This document shows, in pieces, positions 13,401 through 25,597 of a stretch of DNA of 64,000 nucleotides. Below the pieces are notes generated by a model, which saw only the letters and a list, made by a program, of their open reading frames with translations, had not been told where the DNA came from and ran no database searches. The DNA comes from Dimorphilus gyrociliatus (taxonomy: Eukaryota; Annelida; Polychaeta; Dinophilidae), in NCBI GenBank assembly GCA_904063045.1, contig CAJFCJ010000006.1, positions 4,976,408 through 5,040,407 on the forward strand, read 5' to 3'. Position 1 is the stretch's first letter. Every line of letters begins with the position of its first letter. The translations under genes and the position numbers were made by a program.

Positions 13401-14873
13401 CTAAAACCAAACAGGTTACCAATCCAACTTTTCTTTCCTTATTGACATCGGCTTCAGCAGTATCGAGCAGTAGTCGTATAACACTTTTGTAGCCATGTCG
13501 TATAGCCCAATGAAGGGGAGTAGAGCCTTTGTCGTTAGATAGGTTAATATCAGCTCCACATTTAATGAGATGTCTAACAGTTTCCACTCTATTGAATCTG
13601 GTTGCCCACAATAATGGAGTATCGTTTTTATGATTAGTGGTATTTACACTAACTCCTCCAAGTCTATGTAGTAGTTCAACAATCTCTGTCTTTCCCAATG
13701 CAGCTGCCATGTGCATAGCAGACATTTCCCTAGGCCTAATACCTTCGAATTGTATAGTAGTTGCCTCTTCTCCATAGTTACGCCTTTTTTCCAAATCTTC
13801 CACCTTCTCCAAAAGAGTCTGTAGTGTTTGTATATCACCTAACAATAAATTGAAAGAAACACTATTTACACAATTTTCAATACTAATTATTGAAATTAAT
13901 TATTAAGTATTTCTGAGAAATGAAAAGTAAACTAATAGGAAGTTGAACTATACCCTTTTCCGTTAGAATATGAATGACTCCCTTAGTGCTTCTAATACCA
14001 GATACTTGTATTTCGAATGTTTCAAAAATTTGATCAATTTCACAAATACTAAATAAATATAAAAGGATATTTGTAGCCCCTTTTTCGGCGGCGAAATGTA
14101 TTAGGCTACGTCCAACGTTATCCCTTAAATCGCTATCCGTCAAACTGATACCAGTTGCCTTTAATTTATTGACTACGTCTTTCAGCTTGTTCTCGTCCCT
14201 AGACGCAACGGCGTTGAAGAGGTTGTCCCGCCACTTAACTTTCCTCTTTAGGACTTCCTCGCTCGATCCATTCTCACGGAAATTTTTTTTTGGCGGCGAA
14301 GATACAGGATCAGATGATATAATTTCAAATACGTCCAACTCTTTTGTCGACTGTTTTCAAGTGTTTAATATTCAAGATAAGGTCAATGCAATTAAAAACG
14401 ATTTTCCTTTTAAAAATAAAAAAAGAGAATTTTACAGGCCAATTTTCAAAGAACATATTTTTAGAATATTACGAATAAAATAGACAAAACATTCTTTTTC
14501 ATGGTCGTGCTCTTTACTTTTTTCCCCTCTGCACCTATTCATGATAACTATTGGGCTTAGTGTAATAACCTCTATCTTACCTTTCACTATATATCCCTCT
14601 CCCCCTCTCCCTCGCTCCGTCTTTCTTCCACTTCATTATTTCATATTTATCTCTCTTTTAAATACTTTATCTGTTTTATTGGAGAAATTAAATAGTCGAT
14701 TTGTCCTTTTTGGCTATATATCCTTCTCTTTTTGTATATATATTTACGAAATGTTAAATATTATTGTAAAAATCGTGACGACTTACATTCGTCTGCTGCA
14801 GCACTGCTACGTAGTCTTCGTCCAAATTTGGATTATCGGCCAATTGTTGATTCAAACTTCCCGCAAGAAGCAT
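10470..14873 (-). CDS. Ankyrin-rich TRP cation channel with TRPV-like pore
   Basis: A tetrameric plasma-membrane cation channel of the TRP superfamily, probably sensory. Four exons join in phase: 14787-14873 (ATG at 14873), 13954-14350, 12538-13838 and 10470-12470, giving about 1,261 residues. Residues from about 55 to 700 form roughly 16-17 ankyrin repeats (GxTPLHxA units such as GSTPLHWAIRHG, KETAIHYAAARG, GETPLHVAAKLG). Six membrane segments follow from about residue 872, then a pore loop with IGMSS (filter position) and a last helix ending LLNLLIAMMNDSY. A TRP-box-like W (GTTWRVGS) and ALKLEASLP resemble TRPV. The tail has a coiled coil (RRLETETATLKRF...) and a basic end. TRPV proteins normally have six ankyrin repeats, and TRPA1/TRPN have 14-29 but a different pore end (TRPA1 LLIGLAVGD). 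It may be a TRPV-like lineage or a separate invertebrate subfamily. Confidence 0.85.
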
Positions 14874-15562
14874 TGTAAAAATGTCTACTTTTATCTCTTG
14901 CTAATCCGTTTCTAGAAGAAATTCAAAAATAATAGACATTTTAAGTTTTAATGAATTTTTTTAAAGTAAGGCATACCTTGTGAAGAAATTAGAGAAGAAA
15001 TAGAAAAAAGTTGAAACTCTACCGCCCCTTGTTTGTTTAGTACTTCTAGCAGATGAGGTACCATAAGCATAACTTTTATTGAGTACTAATCAGCGACAGT
15101 TGAACACCGAACCACACAATTTAGTTGTTTGATCTTCATTCAAACCTCGTGTTCAAAGCTTAAACCGAGGTACAAGATATGAGTGCAGACGTCACTCCCA
15201 CACACGTCTTTGGAGATATATTTAGAAAAGAAATTGAGGCCCCTCGCCAATGTCCTTTCGTACAGCTTATCTAACATTCTATTCATATTCTTTTCGTAGG
15301 CAAGCGCGACAATTCGGTTAATGTTCAGATATATAGGTTTTTATTTTTTTCAATAAATGCACTATATTATTATTAATAATGTTATTATTAATGGAATATT
15401 ATATATATTTATAATCTTTTTCTCCCCAAAATATCTTACTCATTCAATCACAATAGATTAAATAGACAGTGAACAAATTTCTCTCTTTATATTTTTTTTA
15501 CCACAGAGGTCAAGTGTAAATTTTTCTCCTTCTTTCACTATAGGTTCTTCAACCTTTCTGTC

Positions 15563-15615
<53 letters not shown>

Positions 15616-15735
15616 TTCTATGTCTTTCTTTTATCTCCATTTGTATTTATACTCTTTTTATTAAATACTAAATCGGCTAAAGAATTATCCTAACTTCAAT
15701 ATAAACTTGTAATTATTCCTTATCTCTTAATGTAT
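14874..15735. other. Intergenic with CT microsatellite
   Basis: About 860 bases. It should contain the TRP promoter next to 14874 and the 3' UTR of the sarcoglycan. A pure CT run lies at 15565-15613. The minus-strand frame across it (15458-15640) is just ERERER repeats and is not a gene. Confidence 0.5.
15565..15613. repeat. CT dinucleotide microsatellite
   Basis: About 24 CT units, the longest pure dinucleotide run in the window. Confidence 0.95.
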
Positions 15736-16459
15736 TTAGGCGTAATCCGAATCGAGTTGAATTGTAAACGACCAATCTTTTCGTTCAGTTGTCAATGATT
15801 TCCTTTCTCTATTATTTGTTCCTAGATTCTCTTTTCCTTTTCGCTTTAAATCTTCTCTGTTGGTCTTATTGGTCTGTCGTTTTAGAGATGAGTAAACTTG
15901 ATCCGATGGCGAAGCTAGAAGACCATCCTGATAGTGGGTCATTAGTCTCAATTGTTCTGTAGCCAACTTTATCGTATCGAACTTTAACAGTTGCATTCTA
16001 AATAAGGAAGGAGAAACAAAAAAGATGATTGCAGAATATTAAAATCTAACAGTATAGAACATGCTTTAGATACAATATAATGGAAATGGTAATTAATTTA
16101 ATTTAATTTAATTTAATTATTTGTTTCCTCAAAATAGAGATAACTAATGGACATACTCTTCCACAGATCCGCTTTTATCTTCGTCCTTTCTGTAAGATAA
16201 AATATAGAAAAAAATCATAATTGATCTCTAGGTCTTACAAATTTATTAAATTTTTGATTACTTTGTTCCTCCTCGACATAAGAGGCAATAAGCAAACACT
16301 AATAAAATCAGTAGGCATACGCACAACGGTATCACAACGATAAGAACAAAATCAGTATAAAGTGATTTCTCAGACAAGTTGTCGATCATTGTATGAATCT
16401 TATTAAAAAGTCGAGTATTCGAGATAAACCATTTCTCTTTAGCTTGATCAACTTCTATG
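15736..16459 (-). CDS. Alpha/epsilon-sarcoglycan-like protein, C-terminal exons
   Basis: Sarcoglycans alpha and epsilon are single-pass proteins of the dystrophin-glycoprotein complex in the muscle membrane. Three exons join in phase: 16262-16459, 16157-16189 (33 nt) and 15736-15997. They encode a short extracellular end, then a membrane segment introduced by YTDF and continuing VLIVVIPLCVCLLILLVFAY, a cytosolic CLLCRGG, an acidic linker (KDEDKSGSVEE), and a tail of which TIKLATEQLRLM and LASPSD follow the vertebrate pattern of TI...T(E/K)ELRxM and a later PLS block. The extracellular cadherin-like domain is not found upstream: 16460-17747 shows no convincing exon, and the next gene is a complete GPCR. 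Either the remaining exons lie beyond a long intron or the gene is reduced. The assignment rests on the membrane and tail motifs only. Confidence 0.55.
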
Positions 16460-17747
16460 CTGTAAAACTATAGCTATAAAACAGGATAGAGGGAGTTGAA
16501 GGGCAAAATAGAACATGATACGGAAAGAACGGGGGGAAAGGGGGCAGGAGAGTGAGTGGGCGAGTATATATATATATGTGTGTGTGTACGTCTATAAGTG
16601 AAGCATATACACTCACAGGTCTTAGAGCTATGTTATTTAAAGAATGGAGGATAAAGAGAGACAGACAGACATACATGCAGATAGAGACAGAGGCATATAG
16701 GAAGAGAGAGTGTGTGTATGTGTAGGTGTATATGTGTGTACGTGGGCATGAAAGAGAAAGCCGGAGAGAAAGAGAGAGAGAGAGTGCATATGAATTTGAG
16801 GTAATGGAAGTGTTAGAAAATAGATCAAGAAAATTATGTAGCATAATAATATATACATATAGCATAATGAAAGAAGCAAAGTTTACATTAGTATATAACT
16901 ATATGACGTGTATATTTCTTATTAAATAAATTTCTCTTCTTCTCTAAGGTTAGGTATGTCAAATAAAAACAGTCTCTTCCTACACTGCTTTAGCTATTCT
17001 GCACTTTTGTAGTTGATAGTGTTAGGCCTAAAAGATTGATACCGTTGATGCTGCCATCTCTCTTTCGGGAGTTTAGAGGAGAACAGAAAAGGTAAAAGAA
17101 AGAAAAAAAAATTAGAATAGAAAGCTCAATAAAAAGGATAATGCTCAAATAGCCGCGAAATTTGTTAGAAGATATTATATTGTATATTAATATAAATGGT
17201 TTTGCGTACATAACTGATGTAGCTGTACAAGCTGTATATGATTTTTTTGTATTTACAAAACTCCTGTATATACACGGTTCGTTAGAGCTTATGAATTGTT
17301 TACGACGTCGCTTTTAGATCGTGCTTTCTATTTTTCACGCACTGACATCTAACATGATAACCCTATATAAATTCACAATAGAGTCGTTGTTCCAACAGCA
17401 CCTCCAACGTTTAACTCTTCCCCACATTAATTGTCCTGCTCTGTTTATTCTTCTTCACTATTAAAATACTGCTGCTTCTTCATTTCCTTATTATCATCAC
17501 AGGACTGTTATTGTGAAAGTTGTATTAACCTTTATCTTTCGACTTCTATTATGTCTTTAAATATATTTCTTATTATTATTTACCGTTCTATATATATATA
17601 TATATATTTAATAGTTATTTATCACATTGATTTCTATTGTACTACTATATTTTCTTCATAGTTTTTCTCAAAACGGACTGATTGATTAATTGACAGCTGT
17701 CTATCTCCAAGTTTCAACACAACTTAGTTTTGTTGTCTGAAGAGTGA
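16460..17747. other. Non-coding stretch with mixed simple repeats
   Basis: About 1.3 kb upstream of the sarcoglycan tail exons and downstream of the GPCR. It has simple repeats at 16564-16590 (TA then GT) and 16640-16790 (GA/GT-rich), and TA at 17591-17608. I looked for the missing sarcoglycan extracellular exons on the minus strand and found none with a supported splice signal and family motif. Confidence 0.45.
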
Positions 17748-18872
17748 CTATAGTGAAGTTGTTGCAGTCTTACGATTAGTTTCCTGCCTTGGAACTTTTG
17801 ACCAGCCTGCTCTAGTTTTAATGCAAAATATTTCCGTAAAAGTCTTCCTGAACTGAGTCGACATGGTGCAATAGAGAACAAAATTAATAGAATTATTTAA
17901 TAAAGCTGTAATATCTAAGAGATCACCAAGCGGTTGGTAAATTCGGGCAAAGAAAGTTGAATCGAAAGCGGAACAAAGCGTTAGAATACCCTGAGGCAAT
18001 TCTGTAAGAAGGAATAGGACGACAACGGCAAAGAGCATTGCAGTTGTTCTATTGTGCTCTCTAGCCCTATCCGACTCGGCTCTTCTACCTTGTTGTTTCA
18101 ATTGAGCTCTTCTATTGGCCGCTTTTTTCATTTCAATTATGAGTAGGACGGTGAGAACAGTAAGCAAACAACAAGGTACTAACTTAATGAGAATAGCTTG
18201 AATCCAAAAATTTAAATTTTTTACTTCGTTAATACCGTCTCCAAATCCGTAATAGATTTCGTTGTTTTCGTCAACGTAGCGTTTAACAAACGTCTGTAAA
18301 CAATTAGGTATGCAAATTGCGCTCGTTAGAATATAAATAGCGCCTGTTGTATATTTCGCTCTTCTAAGTGAACATAATATTACTCCGCTGGTTGGAAATC
18401 TTATGTAAAGGTAACGAAATATAGCCAAATTTATAGTTAACCAAATTGCTATAGTATGGCAAACTACGCTAAAGTTTATTTGGAAGAGCATATAAAATTG
18501 CCATGACATTGAATAAGAGGACGGAAACGGCAGATTCGATGGTTTGAGTATATAAAAGTGTAGAGAACTTGGTAAATAAGTAACCATCGTTAGAAGATCA
18601 GCTACTGCTAGCCACGTCAATATTATATTCGATGATGTTATCATACTCTTTCTTGTCAAGACTATTATATTTGCCAAATTGGAGAATGTACCAAACAACG
18701 AAACTACAGCACTCAAATAACCATGAACATCCGCGTAATTTCGGCTAAATTCTTCTAGACCGACCGGAATTTTGACGATATTACTAGAATTATTCATTTC
18801 GAGGAGACGCCGCAGAATGCTTCCTCTTCTACTCTCTTCTGTAATTTGTACCGTCGCGCCCCTAACGCCCAT
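17748..18872 (-). CDS. Rhodopsin-class neuropeptide GPCR (myosuppressin/sex-peptide/MIP receptor-like)
   Basis: A seven-pass receptor of 374 residues in a single exon. Family landmarks are all visible: TM1 with GTFSNLANIIVLTRKSM, TM2 with LAVADLLTM, TM3 with CHTIAIWLTINLAIFRY, TM5 with IKLVPCCLLTVL, a basic third loop leading into RTTAMLFAVVVLFLLTELPQGIL (TM6), and TM7 with LLNNSINFVLYC. This is the pattern of the protostome DMSR / sex peptide-myoinhibitory peptide receptor group of class A peptide receptors. The DRY triad is FRY, in line with the WRY usual in this group. N-glycosylation sites NNSS lie near residue 27, so the start may be Met1 (18872) or the Met just before NNSS. It probably couples to Gi/o for a small amidated peptide, but the ligand cannot be read from sequence. 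Being intronless is unusual among its neighbours. Confidence 0.85.
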   Translation of the reverse strand: MGVRGATVQITEESRRGSILRRLLEMNNSSNIVKIPVGLEEFSRNYADVHGYLSAVVSLFGTFSNLANIIVLTRKSMITSSNIILTWLAVADLLTMVTYLPSSLHFYILKPSNLPFPSSYSMSWQFYMLFQINFSVVCHTIAIWLTINLAIFRYLYIRFPTSGVILCSLRRAKYTTGAIYILTSAICIPNCLQTFVKRYVDENNEIYYGFGDGINEVKNLNFWIQAILIKLVPCCLLTVLTVLLIIEMKKAANRRAQLKQQGRRAESDRAREHNRTTAMLFAVVVLFLLTELPQGILTLCSAFDSTFFARIYQPLGDLLDITALLNNSINFVLYCTMSTQFRKTFTEIFCIKTRAGWSKVPRQETNRKTATTSL

Positions 18873-19542
18873 TGGGTAGATGTAAGCCTATCGTAACTCT
18901 GATTGGCTCGTCTCTTCTATAGGCCATTAGTTTTTAAAAATTGACACGATTTCTCTTTTACTCTCAGTTCCGTAATCGCCTTTTGTGCCTCAGCTAGGAA
19001 AGAAACAAAAAAAGAAAGCAACTGCAAAATCTTTTAACTTTTTCTTTATAAAGTATGCACTTCATATTAACAGTAGGACGGTAATCGCAGAAGACTGCAA
19101 AATGCTATATCAAGTGACGGCTTTAACGCATCCAAGATATTTTTCTTATTCCTCCCAAACTGCATAGTATTTCTTTCTACTCCTCTTTCACCCTCTTATT
19201 TCTATCCTAACATCTTAAACTTGACAACAAAATAAAGTAATCTCATCGATTCACCAGTGGAATTGCGCTTTTCTATTTTCGACAGGTTGAATAGAAAATA
19301 GAAAAGGAAAGAGGGACGAACCGTCAAAACGATTAGCGATATAGGCGGACATAAATTTTGTCTACAAACATACGGCGAAAGCCATTGACGTCGAATAATT
19401 GAGCGTTGTTTACACTCTCTCTACAACGTTCGTCAGTTTGCATCAGATTGCACTTCTAGCAGAAGTTTTCTATATACCAACTTATTGATGTAAATTTGCA
19501 GATATAAACTGTAAATGTGCACAGATAGATAGACAGATAGAC

Positions 19543-19575
<33 letters not shown>

Positions 19576-20503
19576 TGCATATATACGGTATATGCATATA
19601 ATGGGAATATATAGCATATTAAAAAGAGAAAAGTATCACAGTTGTTTTTAGGAATAAATTAGTAATATCAATTAGAAACATACTTCAATTTCCTAAACTA
19701 AAACTTTTAATGACGTAATATGCATCTTTTAAAAATATTAACGTATATCCTTCTCTTATATATTAAAACAACCAACAAATCTAACTCTATCAGATATTTT
19801 CAAACAACAGCGGGATATATATTAGTATATATATATTAGTATATATGTATTAAAGTCATATCTGACTACCGTTTCATCCGATTTGTTTGTCAACCTTTCT
19901 AAATCGGCGTATTTTTTTCTGCACCTTTATAAATTGCAGTTATACTCAATAATCACCAGACTTATATTACTGTAAACATCTTATAGTTTACTCAAGCTTT
20001 GCAATATTCATACTGAGGCATCTAATCTCAACTTTCAGCTCTAGGAAAACTGAATATTCGATAAAAACAATACGTATTAGGCGTCTATATGTTTGTATGT
20101 GAGTTTTTCTTCTTTATATCTTAATGATCGAACAGTAATATAATAATCTTCTTTCTTCTTCCATTCCATTAGTACCATCTACTCGCTTTTTTTATACCTT
20201 AGCATAAGGAACAAGTTGTTAATCGACTTAGCAATTCATAGCATCGTAGAAGATGTCTTGATTCTTTGCCTGTATTCGTTTAATATTAGACAAAGCTGAA
20301 CTAACAAGACAGCTTTACTAGATGCTTAGATATGCTAGCCGAGTAGTAGAGTGATAAAGATTGGCGATGGCGAACCTTCTGAAAACCGGACATTGGTACG
20401 ATTTGTGACAAAATTATAGGCAATTTTATATTTATAAACCATGTAATTCATAAATTTATAAATAACAAGTAAAAATTGACGTGTACGACTTAATTGAAAC
20501 GGC
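18873..20503. other. Non-coding stretch with GATA/GACA repeat
   Basis: About 1.6 kb between the GPCR start and the acyltransferase 3' end. It holds a GATA/GACA tetranucleotide repeat (19521-19574) and TA-rich patches (19575-19600, 19817-19850). Open frames such as 18985-19167 have no supporting motif. The GPCR promoter is expected next to 18873. Confidence 0.45.
19521..19574. repeat. GATA/GACA tetranucleotide microsatellite
   Basis: Alternating AGAT and AGAC units that end in a pure GATA run; about 13 units. Confidence 0.9.
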
Positions 20504-21723
20504 CTATACAATGTTTAAGTGTACATCCGGTAGAATACCCTGTTCACTTTTATGGGTTTCGAATAAGTCTATCAATTTTTTAACATAGAAACTGTGCAAT
20601 TCGTCAACTTCCTCCTGCGTGGGATTCTGATTCATTTTTACCTCTATCGGTTCACCAAGAATTGTCGTTATTGACGTTCGGTAAGGTAAAAGACCAAACG
20701 TGTAATTGAAAATCCCTCGACCATGAAATATAGGAACACCAAATCCTAGTATCTTGGTTAATCTATGTTGGAATGCGTGTAAGAAGGATCCTTTCTCGCT
20801 CTTCACTTGGACGAAAGTTCTATTCTCTCCAAAGGAGAATGACGGCACTAGATTGGCCCTATGGATTAATATTAAAGAAAAGAAGATAAAAAATAGAAAA
20901 TATTATATATATGTTTATATATATATATAAAGAAGAGATGGAGAGATGACAGACTAAATTTGTGTCCTTTAATATATACTGAACTATATGCATAGTGTAA
21001 ACAACTAATGGAATATCCACCAGACGTCGTACATGCTCTATATACAAAACGTGCTTACCCGTGTTTTATTGCCATTCTAATGAATCCCCTACGATTTTTA
21101 AGAATTAAATTGAAATTGTCTGGATTACATTCTAAGGATTCTCTTGCTCCACCAGGAACCAAAATTAATACGTTTCCACACCCTTCCTTAGTCAAATGCC
21201 ATTCCATACTCTTTCCGCTACATGAACAAGATCCAGTCGTCATAAAGTATTCGCGAAAAAACGGGAAATTGAATTGACCCCTCAGAACCAGGAGAACTGG
21301 TTTCATTCCAGGGAACAATTCACAGAAATTTGTGGCATCAGTAGCAAAATTAAGGAAAGCTCCAATTGCCATGACACCGTGAGGATGATAACCAACAATA
21401 TAATTCTTTGACGGGTCTAGCTCGCTAGTTTTCACAAGCTTAATTGGAAAGTAATCTCTATAATATTTCCAGCAAATCATCTTCCGAAAGAAAGAGACCC
21501 TTCTTCCGCCTTTTTCAGGCGTCTTATAGTCGTATACATACCAAGCCGCATATAATAATATAATCCAATAATATTTTGTAAATAGGAGTACGTAGAGGCT
21601 TATTACAATGCAACCTACGCCAAGAAAGAGAAAACTTATAATAAATTGTAGTATACCAAAGGATTCTAGACGCCTCTGTAGAGGGACGTCCAAAGGTGCC
21701 CATTCTAAGCCTAAGGCTCTCAT
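20504..21723 (-). CDS. Acylglycerol O-acyltransferase, MOGAT/DGAT2 family
   Basis: Transfers an acyl-CoA chain to mono- or diacylglycerol at the ER/lipid-droplet membrane in fat synthesis. Two exons (about 21054-21723 and 20504-20856) join in phase after KHG, giving about 340 residues, the usual family length. Visible are the N-terminal EWAPLDVPLQRRLESF block, a hydrophobic hairpin (FIISFLFLGVGCIVISLYVLL), the catalytic YHPHG near residue 114, LVPGGARESL, RRGFIRMAIKHGA, SFSFGEN, and the C-terminal LPYRTSITTILGEPI. The N-terminal APLxxPxxRRL and the C-terminal LPDVHLNIV pattern favour a monoacylglycerol acyltransferase (MOGAT2-like) over DGAT2 proper; substrate choice within this family is not secure from sequence. 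The intron is about 200 nt. Confidence 0.9.
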
Positions 21724-22304
21724 AATTTCGCCGTATTCTATCTAACTATTTCCTCTTAATTTATATACTCACTCAAGGAGTTGATAAAACAACTCATTAA
21801 TACGTAATAGCGAAAAAAAACTGCTTAACCTTTGCACTCTACGTTAATCTAAGGACTAATGAAAAGGTCAAAAAAACATGTCGCTCTTTGAAGTTTCTTA
21901 AAGATTTTTATCTATAAAAATAAACTAATAGAGAGGAGAGAAAGAAAGATCTCATATTTATTAATTAACGCCTTAAAAATCCATATATCGTAAACAATTT
22001 TCCTAATGAAACAAATATCACTCTAATTATATAAATGTAGTTTACAATGACAAGAAAATTTATTACAAATATCTAGATACAATGAAGATAAAAAGAAATA
22101 GATACGAAAAGAGAGAGAAGAGAGTCATTTCTTTGAATTAATAACACTGCTTATGCAAAAAATAAACAAATAGTAGAGAAAAGGTAAAAAGGAAAAAGTA
22201 GATGCATAATTATTATAGCTACTTTACATTAAACGTTGCTGGCGACACAAAAAAAAAGCACAGTTTCTCTCAATCTGACCTGAGCTTGTTGACTGTAGAA
22301 AAAC
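21724..22304. other. Divergent intergenic region (promoters)
   Basis: About 580 bases between the starts of two divergent genes, MOGAT (-) and the guanylyl cyclase (+). It is AT-rich with no open frame of note; it should hold both promoters. Confidence 0.5.
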
Positions 22305-25300
22305 ATGAATACCTATATTACTTCTATCTTTCTAATTCTTCAATATTTTCTCTTGCTTACTAATGGGAAAAAATTTAAAGTTGGAATTATAATGGTTGAT
22401 AACACTCTATTAAATTATCCGTTCGAAAATGATAAAGTCCAACCGGCAATTGATATGGCTATGGAATTTGTGAAGGATGAATACAACATTGAATTTGAGA
22501 AGTGAGAATATAATAGATTGATATATAATATATATTTAAAAATTAACTCTCCATAGGTTTACTAGAACTTATAATTTTGATTGTAATGACGTTAATTCTA
22601 CTGGTATTGTTGCAAAACTCTATTTTGAAAATCAAGTAGAATATTTAATTGGTCCAGCTTGCAGGTAAGTTTATTTACACTAATTTTTCATTAATGAATA
22701 GCATTATATTATATCAAAGTAGTTTAATTATAGTTACTTATAGTCCACTTTTCGTGTATATTTCCCGTAAGTTATTTGAAATTTTCTTTTTATGAGAGTA
22801 AAGAGAAAATCTCTTACTATTAATGTTTGTTTCGTTTAGTCTGTCTGTCTGTCATTGTCTGATTTTTCTTATTCCTTTTTCTGTTCTTGTTTAGTTTATT
22901 GCACAATAATCTATATTTAGTAAGCAATGGGATAGCAAGGTACTGAAGGTTGGAACTAGTTTTTTTTTTAGAATAACGATACTTCTTTCTTCTTTAGTAT
23001 TTCAATGTATACAGTTTACATACAGTATATATATATAAATACAGTATATGTATGTATACTGTATATATATATATATATATATAGAATGTGAAAAACAAAA
23101 AAGAAGGATAAAGGAATTCTCTCTTTTACTCTTTGGCAAAGAGCCAAAAGAAATTCGACGTTTCATGACTATATTCTTATACTTTGTCGAATATCTTTTG
23201 TTAGTAAAGCAAAAAGAGAGTTAAATAAGGTAGAAATAGATATAATAAAACAATAAATGTCTATGAGATAGCGAAAATAGATGTAAGAGAATATCGTGAA
23301 TAGCATCAAGAACTGATTTGAATAGTGTTGAAACGTCTATTGCAGTACGGACATAATGGCGTGCGGAAAAATAGCGACCTACCTAAAAATGCCGCTAATA
23401 TCCGGAGTCGGTGATTTGGTGACGCCTAAGAACGCCTATCCAACTTTTACGCGCCTCTCTTACAGCTTGGTGAAACAATCGGATTTCGTCTTTAAAATTT
23501 TCGAACGATTTTCCTGGCGGCACATTGCAGTTCTTTACGACATTAGTGATTACCTCTTCTCCTTTCAAGGAGAAGCATTAGTCAATTTATTGAGGCAAAA
23601 TAGCAACTATCCAACACCTTATGATGAAAAATTTAATCCAACTAAAAATCCAGACTATGGATCAATTTTGAACCAGATAAAAGCCAAAGCTCGTGGTAGG
23701 CATAGATAATTACAAAACCTTACTCCCACCCTGTATTTCCGAAATTTTTACATTTCGTAGAGTAAACGTTCATTTTGCCTTTCCTAATGCATTTTCCCTC
23801 CTTTTTCATTCCATTAAACAGTGGTTCTATTGTTCGCTAGTGAGGATGAGATTGTTAAAATTATGCTACTGGCTACTAAAAAGGGGATGATGAATGGTGA
23901 ATACGTTTTCATCACAATTCAACTATATTTTAAACCCAATACGCTCGAATTTTCTCCCAATAAGGAGAAACGTCTGTCATATAAAGATTACAAATCCTTA
24001 CTAATTATCAATTTGAGGCATCCGTCCGGTGAAAAATGGGATAATTTTACAGCCGAAGTTAAACGTCGTGCAAAGAAAGGAGCATTTGCCGAAGACGAGG
24101 AGGTTAGCGTCTTCGTTGGCAGATTTTACGAGAGTGTCCTATATTTGGCTATAGCTTTAAATAAAAGCCTCCAGGACGGTCCAATTACAGATCGTACCAA
24201 AGTTGCCCAAAGGTTATGGAATAATACTTTTGACGGTTTATTGGGAGAAATCTACATTGATAATATAGGTAATAGAATTGCCGATTATACAATGTACTCT
24301 CTGGGTGATAACGGAAAGTTTAAAGTTTGTATAGTTTCCTTTTAAGACTAATAATATCCACTTAAATAATCGTTGATATAAAAGTTGTTTCTTAATAATT
24401 CTTCCTTTGAATAGGAAGTTGCTAATTACTTAGGAACAAGAAAGATTTACGAGGAAGTACATGGTCAATCAATAGATTGGATATTGGGAAAGGCTCCTCC
24501 TGACGTTCCCTTTTGTGGTTTTAAGGGTGACAATCCCGATTGTAACAAAGGTAAACAAAGAATAAAGCTCAGGGTGAATAGATAGTGTAAACTAGAATAT
24601 ATAAATAGAAAAAAAATAGCAAGAGCATCTTACCCTCTCCATATCCATAGTTTTACGCTTTGATGAACTTGGTTCTTTCAGCCAAAGACACTCGAATAGT
24701 GATTATTCTAACTGCTTTAGGAATCGTCCTTTTTGTTTGTATAACAATTTCTATTGTGGTTATCAGATACTTTAAATCGGAATCTGATATAGCAAAAATG
24801 GCTTGGAAAATAAAATTCAATGAAATTCTATTCAATCCTCCCGGTAAGGGTCAAGGACCGTCCCTAATGGCTTTAGGATCAGGCATAGCATCAGATCAGG
24901 TAGGCCTAGCTCAACCAATAATATTAAGTGATACGTACGAATAATCCTCATTATAGCTTAATCACATAAACGTTTAATGGATAAAAAAATTTACAGAAAA
25001 GCAATGGATCACAAATTCAAGGACAAATATTCACTAATACAGGAATTTATCTCGGTCAAACGGTTGCGATAAGGAAGAGTTTCCAATCAAAATTTGAGAC
25101 ATCACGAAAGAATTTACTATTATTAAAGAGGGTAACTATAGTAGTTAATGTATAAAATATATCTTTTATTCCATTTTCACAGAGTATAGTAATACGATAG
25201 CAATGACTTAAAAAAATCTATATAACACTCTTTACATTCGCACTAGTTAAGTAAGGGGTTATAATTTTATTGTAGTAGAAAGGTAAAGAGACCAAAGAAA

Positions 25301-25558
25301 AACCATTACAAACAAGTCATTTATGCATAGCTAACACGGTTTAAATTAATGTTGCATTAAAAAATGAAAAAGAACATGTATAGCTTTTAACAGCAAAAAA
25401 AAAGAGTCATATCGTTTTTCATTGAGCATTGATGTTTGTTTCTATGATATACATCATGTTCCAACTTATACAATGAATATACTGTATATATCAAATATGT
25501 TTTATTAGTCTTTTTAATAGTTGAAAGTATAAAAATTATCAAAGAATGAGCTAAACTT

Positions 25559-25597
<39 letters not shown>

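Noticed and set aside
16455-16879. Leucine/serine-rich minus-strand frames over 16.5-16.9 kb
   Set aside because: They arise from GA/GT simple repeats and encode only LSLS and HTYT repeats.
19521-19574. Regular repeat that might suggest a CRISPR or satellite array
   Set aside because: It is a plain GATA/GACA microsatellite with 4-nt units and no spacers, in a eukaryotic genome.
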